Below the pieces are notes generated by a model. That model was given only the letters and a program-made list of their open reading frames with translations, was not told the origin of the DNA and searched no databases. The position numbers were made by a program, and so were the translations under genes. A stretch of 58,319 bases of DNA from CAZOBJ01 sp964577825 (GTDB lineage: Bacteria > Planctomycetota > SZUA-567 > JAFGNG01). The stretch lies in contig CAZOBJ010000007.1 of the NCBI GenBank assembly GCA_964577825.1, positions 1 through 58,319 on the forward strand. The letters run 5' to 3'. Each line of letters starts with the position of its first letter. Positions within the stretch are counted from its first letter, which is position 1. Shown in pieces: positions 54,209 through 58,319 of this stretch.

Positions 54209-55133
54209 AGCGGGCCCGCCCGCACCGAGCGGCGGGCCGGTGGTGGTGGGCCTGGGCGAGGTGCTCTGGGACCTCTTCCCCGCGGGCAAGGTGCTCGGCG
54301 GCGCGCCCGCGAACTTCGCCTGCCACGCACAGGCCCTGGGCGCGCGGGCCCATGTGGCCAGCGCCGTGGGCGACGACGCGCTCGGGCGCGAGATCCGCGA
54401 GCGCCTGTCCGGCCGGGGCGTGGGCACGCAGGCGCTCGCCACCGTACCCGATGCGCCCACCGGCACCGTGACCGTGGCCCTGGACGATGCGGGGCAACCG
54501 AGCTACACCATCCACCGCGGCGTGGCCTGGGAGCGCCTGTCCTGGACCGAGGCCCTGGCCGCGCTCGCGTCCCGAGCGGACGCGGTGGCCTTCGGCACGC
54601 TCGCCCAGCGCGCGCCCGAGAGCCGACAGACGATCCGCCGGTTCCTGGCCGCCACGCCACAGACCTGCCTGCGGCTGTGCGACATCAACCTGCGCGGCCA
54701 GGACTACGACGCCGAGTGCGTGGCCGCGTCTCTGGACCTGGCCGACGCGCTCAAGCTCAACGACGCGGAGCTCGACGAGGTCTGCGGCCTGGTGGGTCTG
54801 GGCGGCGCGGGCACGAGCCCCGTCGAGCGCGTCGCGGCCCTGGCCGACCGGTACGCGCTCGTGTGCGTGGCCGTCACCCGCGGCGCGCAGGGGAGCGTCC
54901 TGTACGCCAAGGGACAGACGAGCGACCGGCCCACCGAGCCCGTGCGCGTGGTCGACACCGTGGGCGCGGGCGACGCCTTCGCCGCTGCGCTTGCCCTGGG
55001 CCTCGTACGGGACCTGCCGCTCGAGCGCGTGCATGCCCACGCGGCCGCGGTGGCCGCGTACGTGTGCACCCAGCCGGGCGCCACGCCCGCGCTGCCCACG
55101 CATCTCGTATCCTTCGATTCGCGCGAGCCGTAA
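54177..55133 (+). CDS. PfkB-family carbohydrate kinase (fructokinase-like)
   Basis: 318-residue ribokinase-fold sugar kinase. N-terminal GEVLWDLFPAGKVLGGAPAN is the fructokinase-type opening, VVDTVGAGDAFAAALALG carries the GAGD anion hole with the catalytic Asp266. Fructose is the likeliest substrate but related sugars cannot be excluded. The ATG at 54177 lies inside the GNAT gene; further upstream the frame is not PfkB-like. It is followed after 11 bases by the URO-D-family gene, and AAAGGAG straddles its stop. Confidence 0.92.
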   Translation: MAKDRTRTKPEAGPPAPSGGPVVVGLGEVLWDLFPAGKVLGGAPANFACHAQALGARAHVASAVGDDALGREIRERLSGRGVGTQALATVPDAPTGTVTVALDDAGQPSYTIHRGVAWERLSWTEALAALASRADAVAFGTLAQRAPESRQTIRRFLAATPQTCLRLCDINLRGQDYDAECVAASLDLADALKLNDAELDEVCGLVGLGGAGTSPVERVAALADRYALVCVAVTRGAQGSVLYAKGQTSDRPTEPVRVVDTVGAGDAFAAALALGLVRDLPLERVHAHAAAVAAYVCTQPGATPALPTHLVSFDSREP

Positions 55134-55144
55134 AGGAGCGACGC

Positions 55145-56245
55145 ATGCCCGCGCCCATGACGAGCCGCGAGCGCATCCTGTGCGCGTACCACCTGGGCAT
55201 TCCGGACAAGGTGCCCGTGGTCCCGCGCGTGGAGGCCAAGTACCTCGCCAACGCCGGCCCCGAGCTCGCCGAGCGGTTCATTCGCACCACGGACGTCATT
55301 TTCGGCCTGGACGTGGACCCGGATTACGCGGTCTACCTGGGCGAGGAGGCGCGCGCGGGTTTCAGCGCGCGCACCGAGGGCAATCTGCGCTACGAGCGCA
55401 TCGACACGCCCCGGGGGCCGCTCACCCGGATGCTGCACGTGGAGCCGGGCATGATGGACTGGGCCGAGAAGCACTTCTTCGAAGGCCCCGAGGACGTGCA
55501 CAAGGCCCTGAGCATCCCGTTCCGCATACCCGAGACGGACCTCGCCGAGTACCGGTCCTGGTGCGAGCGCATCGGCGACGAGGGGCTTGTGCTCGCGCAC
55601 ATCCCGGACCCGTTGTGCTGTCCGGGGCTGTGGTTCAGCCCGGAGGAGTATCTGCTGGCGACCTGCGCCACGCACACGGACCTCGTGCTGGAGCTCCTGG
55701 CCAAGGTGCGCGACAACGAGCTCGCCTACGCCCAGGCGCTCTTGGACCTGGGGGTGCGCCACTTCATGACCTCGGGCGCGGAGCTCGCGAGTCAAACTCT
55801 CATGGCCCCAGAGTGGTTCGGCCGCATCGTCACGCCCTTCGACGGGGCGGTGGTGAGGCTCATCCGCGAGGCGGGCGGCACCATGTGGTACCACTGCCAC
55901 GGCAAGATCCGCGACATTTGCGACCAGATGGCCGACATGGGCATCCACGTGCTCACGCCCTGCGAGGCGCCGCCCCAGGGCAACATCACGCTGGCGGAGC
56001 TGAAGGCCCGCATCGGGGACCGGGTGTGCCTGGCCGGGAACATCGACGACGAGACGATCCTCGCCTCGGGCGACTGGGACGCGGTGCGCGCGCATGCGCT
56101 CGCGTGCCTGCGCGACGGCATGCCCGGGGGCGGGTACATGCTCAGCGGCACCGAGGGCGGCGTGTTCAGCCCGAACAACGCGCAGGCCTACCTGGTCCTG
56201 TGTGAGCTGCGCGACGAATACGGGGTCTACAGCGCGTCGGGCTGA
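55145..56245 (+). CDS. URO-D/MtaA-superfamily protein
   Basis: 366-residue TIM-barrel of the uroporphyrinogen decarboxylase/methylcobamide:CoM methyltransferase superfamily. Recognisable parts are RERILCAYHLGIPDKVPVVP at the N-terminus, HFMTSGAELASQTL, MWYHCHGKIRDI and VLTPCEAPPQGN, and GNIDDETIL near the C-terminus. True MtaA-type methyltransferases bind zinc with His-x-Cys in this region; here it reads HCHG (His-x-His), and the Arg/Asp substrate residues of HemE are not evident, so neither heme synthesis nor cobamide chemistry is certain. PVC-group bacteria have many such paralogues near sugar genes, as here beside a PfkB kinase. AAAGGAG precedes the ATG. Confidence 0.83.
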   Translation: MPAPMTSRERILCAYHLGIPDKVPVVPRVEAKYLANAGPELAERFIRTTDVIFGLDVDPDYAVYLGEEARAGFSARTEGNLRYERIDTPRGPLTRMLHVEPGMMDWAEKHFFEGPEDVHKALSIPFRIPETDLAEYRSWCERIGDEGLVLAHIPDPLCCPGLWFSPEEYLLATCATHTDLVLELLAKVRDNELAYAQALLDLGVRHFMTSGAELASQTLMAPEWFGRIVTPFDGAVVRLIREAGGTMWYHCHGKIRDICDQMADMGIHVLTPCEAPPQGNITLAELKARIGDRVCLAGNIDDETILASGDWDAVRAHALACLRDGMPGGGYMLSGTEGGVFSPNNAQAYLVLCELRDEYGVYSASG

Positions 56246-56289
56246 AGACCCCGCATGTCGCACAACAAGCGGGCACGTTCGCGGTCGGC

Positions 56290-57792
56290 TCAGTCCTCGT
56301 CGGGCGCCTCGCGCTTGAGCACCACGTACCGGGCCGACTCGCTGCCCATCTGGATGCGGAACAGGACCGCGTCCTCGTCCTTGACCGCGCGCATGGCCCG
56401 GCGGAAGCTTTCCATGTCCGTGACCGGCTGCTGGGCCACCTCCACGATCACCATGCCGGGCCGCAGGCCCTTGTCCGCCGCGGAGCTGCCCCGCTGGACG
56501 CCGCTGATGAGCACGCCCTGCTGGTCGGGCTCGTATCCGAACCGCTCGGTCAGGTTCTCGGCGAGCGGCTGCACCTCCAGGCCGAAGGACCGGGACAGGT
56601 CGCGGTCCTCGTCCGTGGGCGGGGCCTCTTCTTCCGGGGCGCCCGTGAGCGAAATCCGCCTCGGCTGGCGGGCCGGGGTGATCTGGAGGGTGCGCACCTC
56701 GCCGGCGCGCAGGATCTTGATGGGCACCGCCTCGCCCACCTTGCTGTTGGCCACCAGGTTGCGCAGGTGGTTGACATCCTCGACCTGCTTGCCCGCGAAC
56801 GACAGGATCACGTCGCCGGCCTCGATGCCCGCCTCCTCGGCGGGCTGGTCCGGGCCGACCTGGGTGATGATGACCCCGCCCTCGCCGGGATAGTTCTCGA
56901 GCATGTCGGCCATGTCCGGCTCGATGTCCTGGATGCCCACCCCGATCCAGCCGCGGGTCACCTTGCCCTCTTCGATGAGCTGTCGCGCGATGCGGCGGGC
57001 CATGTTGATGGGGATGGCGAAGCCCAGGCCCACGCTTGCGCGGGTGGGGCTGCTGATGGCGGTGTTCACGCCCACCACCTCGCCGTCCAGGTTGAAGAGC
57101 GGCCCGCCCGAGTTGCCCGGGTTCACCGCCGCGTCGGTCTGGATGTAGTTCTCGTACGCGGCCAGGCGAAGCTCGCGGCCCGTGGCCGAGACCACGCCCA
57201 GAGTCACGGTCTTGGTGAACCCGAACGGCGCGCCGATGGCGATGACGAGCTCGCCCACGCGCAGCTTGTCGCTGTCCCCGAGCTCCACGGACGGCATGGG
57301 GCCGTCCGGGTCCTGGATCTGGAGTATGGCGAGGTCGGTCTTCGGGTCCGTGCCCACGATCTCGGCCTCAAAGGTGCGCTCGTCGGGCAGGTAAACGGTG
57401 ATTTCCTCGGCGTTCTGGACCACGTGGTTGTTGGTGAGCACGTGCCCCTGTTCGTCGATCAGAAACCCCGAGCCCTGGGCCGGCACGGATTGGGGCGGCT
57501 GCATCTGCGGGAGCTGCTCGAAGAACGGGCGCAGCTCCTCCGGGATCTGGGGCAGACCGAAGGGCAGGTCCCTGCCGCGCACCTCCACGGTGCGCTCCGC
57601 CTTCACGTACACGACCGCTGGGCCCACGCGCTCGGCGACCGTGGCGATGGTGTTCGAGAGCGCCTTGGCCACCTGCAGGTCCTCTTCCTCGACCGCGCGC
57701 AAGGCATTGCCGATCGGCATGACGGCGAGCGCCGCAATCAGCGCCAGCGCCCACGCGCGCAGGGTCCAGATTCCGCTCGTCCGCGTATTCAT
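56290..57792 (-). CDS. Do/HtrA-family serine protease
   Basis: Periplasmic protein quality-control protease of 500 residues. Signal peptide or anchor WALALIAALAVMPIGNALRA, then a trypsin-like domain with the triad His123 (TNNHVV), Asp153 (KTDLAIL) and Ser228 (NPGNSGGPLF). Two PDZ domains follow, the first with WIGVGIQDIEPDMADMLENY and EEAGIEAGDVILSFAG, the second with QQGVLISGVQRGSSAADKGL and RPGMVIVEVA. This is the DegP/DegQ layout; a Glu/Pro linker joins the PDZs. ATG 57792 is chosen because GGGAGGA sits upstream. It is convergent with the URO-D gene across 44 bases. Confidence 0.94.
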   Translation of the reverse strand: MNTRTSGIWTLRAWALALIAALAVMPIGNALRAVEEEDLQVAKALSNTIATVAERVGPAVVYVKAERTVEVRGRDLPFGLPQIPEELRPFFEQLPQMQPPQSVPAQGSGFLIDEQGHVLTNNHVVQNAEEITVYLPDERTFEAEIVGTDPKTDLAILQIQDPDGPMPSVELGDSDKLRVGELVIAIGAPFGFTKTVTLGVVSATGRELRLAAYENYIQTDAAVNPGNSGGPLFNLDGEVVGVNTAISSPTRASVGLGFAIPINMARRIARQLIEEGKVTRGWIGVGIQDIEPDMADMLENYPGEGGVIITQVGPDQPAEEAGIEAGDVILSFAGKQVEDVNHLRNLVANSKVGEAVPIKILRAGEVRTLQITPARQPRRISLTGAPEEEAPPTDEDRDLSRSFGLEVQPLAENLTERFGYEPDQQGVLISGVQRGSSAADKGLRPGMVIVEVAQQPVTDMESFRRAMRAVKDEDAVLFRIQMGSESARYVVLKREAPDED

Positions 57793-57921
57793 GGATTCCT
57801 CCCTGGCCACCTCGGTACGCAACTCAATTCCTGCCCGCCCCATGCACCCGGTCGCCGGGACGGGCCCACTGTATGTGTCAAATCGGCCCACTCGGCCCCG
57901 CGCCTGGGCAAGGTCGCCCGG

Positions 57922-57950
57922 TTGACGGCCCGGTGCGTCTGTGCCATTCT
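57922..57950 (+). promoter_or_regulatory. Possible sigma70 promoter for the GT9 gene
   Basis: TTGACG (57922-57927) and CATTCT (57945-57950) at 17-base spacing, about 120 bases before the start. The -10 matches only three positions, so it is moderate evidence. Confidence 0.4.
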
Positions 57951-58071
57951 GGTCCTGCGCCGCGGACGGAACCGGCCGCCGTGTCAAGCGGCCGCACGAC
58001 TTGCAGCCGCTGTGTGCGGACGGCGCGGTCATGTCCCAACGCAGAACAGGCCTACAAAGGAGCTACCCGAC

Positions 58072-58319
58072 ATGCAACCTGCGTTCCATGCGCCGGGCCC
58101 TCATGCGCTGCGCCTCGCGGTGGTGCGCCCGGGCGCGCTGGGGGACGTGTTGCTGTTGCGGCCGGGCCTTGCCCGGTTGCGCGAGGTCCGGCCCGAGCTG
58201 GAGGCCCGCGTGCTCGCGCCCGGGGCGCGGGGCCGTCTTCTCGCCGAAGGCGGGCTGGCGGCGTCGGTCTTTGACCTGGACCGGGCCGAGGCCGCGTGGC
58301 TGTATCACGCGCAGGGGCC
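58072..58319 (+). CDS. Glycosyltransferase family 9 (heptosyltransferase-like), 5' part
   Basis: The first 82 codons of a gene that continues past the right edge. The N-terminus RLAVVRPGALGDVLLLRPGL then LARLREVRPELEARVLAPGA is the characteristic opening of GT9 (ADP-heptose:LPS heptosyltransferase) proteins, with the glycine-rich GALGDVLL loop. Such enzymes add core sugars to lipid A in the cytoplasm, fitting a cell that also has LptD. AAAGGAG sits about 10 bases before the ATG. The rest of the gene is outside the window, so domain completeness cannot be judged. Confidence 0.85.
   Translation, partial: MQPAFHAPGPHALRLAVVRPGALGDVLLLRPGLARLREVRPELEARVLAPGARGRLLAEGGLAASVFDLDRAEAAWLYHAQG

Noticed and set aside
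57876..57881. TTGACA on the minus strand upstream of the HtrA gene
   Set aside because: No -10-like hexamer lies 16-18 bases downstream, so it is not called as a promoter.
1..58319. tRNA, rRNA, CRISPR arrays, transposases, integrases or phage genes
   Set aside because: Scanning the intergenic gaps and gene products showed none with recognisable motifs; tRNA-like TPsiC-arm sequences were not seen in any gap.

Overview
The window is a very GC-rich (roughly 70% by eye), gene-dense bacterial chromosome segment with about 40 protein genes. I see no rRNA, tRNA, CRISPR array, insertion sequence or prophage. The cell is Gram-negative: there is an LptD outer-membrane LPS-assembly protein, several lipoproteins and a heptosyltransferase-type glycosyltransferase at the right edge. 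Several traits fit a Planctomycetota, Lentisphaerota or Hydrogenedentota-like lineage: an archaeal-type prolyl-tRNA synthetase, RNase Y, a Cys-type sulfatase, large secreted beta-helix and CBM9-like proteins, HEAT-repeat exported proteins and a stand-alone URO-D-family protein. This placement is inference from gene content; I could not run a phylogeny.

Layout. 1-4.5 kb: an MFS exporter (minus) divergent from asparagine synthase (plus), then the protease SppA. 4.5-8.3 kb (minus): a tight operon of coiled-coil lipoprotein, CaCA cation/Ca2+ antiporter and a HAD phosphatase fused to an AIR-synthase/HypE-like domain. 8.4-8.9 kb: a small DUF4160/DUF2442 pair with lower GC than its surroundings. 9.2 kb: a small Cys-rich protein. 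9.5-23.1 kb (minus): a six-gene apparent operon of amidohydrolase, class III aminotransferase, methylmalonate-semialdehyde dehydrogenase and three very large secreted proteins (two paralogous beta-helix proteins around one glycosidase-like protein). The first of the two beta-helix genes is frameshifted.

23.3-33.4 kb (plus): prolyl-tRNA synthetase, three exported proteins (a small protein with a possible LSm/SH3-like core, a HEAT-repeat protein and a TPR-SPOR lipoprotein), MutS, a membrane glycosyltransferase 2 and an exported SGNH-like anchored protein. 33.4-38.2 kb (minus): HEAT-repeat protein, sulfatase and TIM-barrel hydrolase-like protein. 38.3-40.6 kb: a CDP-alcohol phosphatidyltransferase whose 3' end overlaps a convergent lipoprotein gene. 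40.8-43.5 kb (plus): an M42 aminopeptidase translationally coupled to a large protein with an embedded HPr-like phosphocarrier domain.

43.5-47.6 kb (minus): methionyl-tRNA synthetase, FapA (DUF342) and a CPBP membrane protease. 47.6-48.2 kb: a non-coding interval with divergent sigma70-type promoters and a candidate structured RNA. 48.2-53.5 kb (plus): RNase Y, LptD, CoaD and a YkgJ-type cysteine-cluster protein. 53.7-56.2 kb (plus): GNAT acetyltransferase, PfkB sugar kinase and URO-D-family protein. 56.3-57.8 kb (minus): a Do/HtrA protease. The window ends inside a GT9 glycosyltransferase gene.

Sigma70-like promoters are unusually readable for such a GC-rich genome (TTGAC(a/c/t) with 16-17 bp spacing to TATAAT, TACACT or CATAAT), and Shine-Dalgarno sequences are clear. 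Both were used to choose starts. Two systems most deserve a second look: the 9.5-23.1 kb secreted-protein/catabolic operon and the M42/HPr-domain pair.
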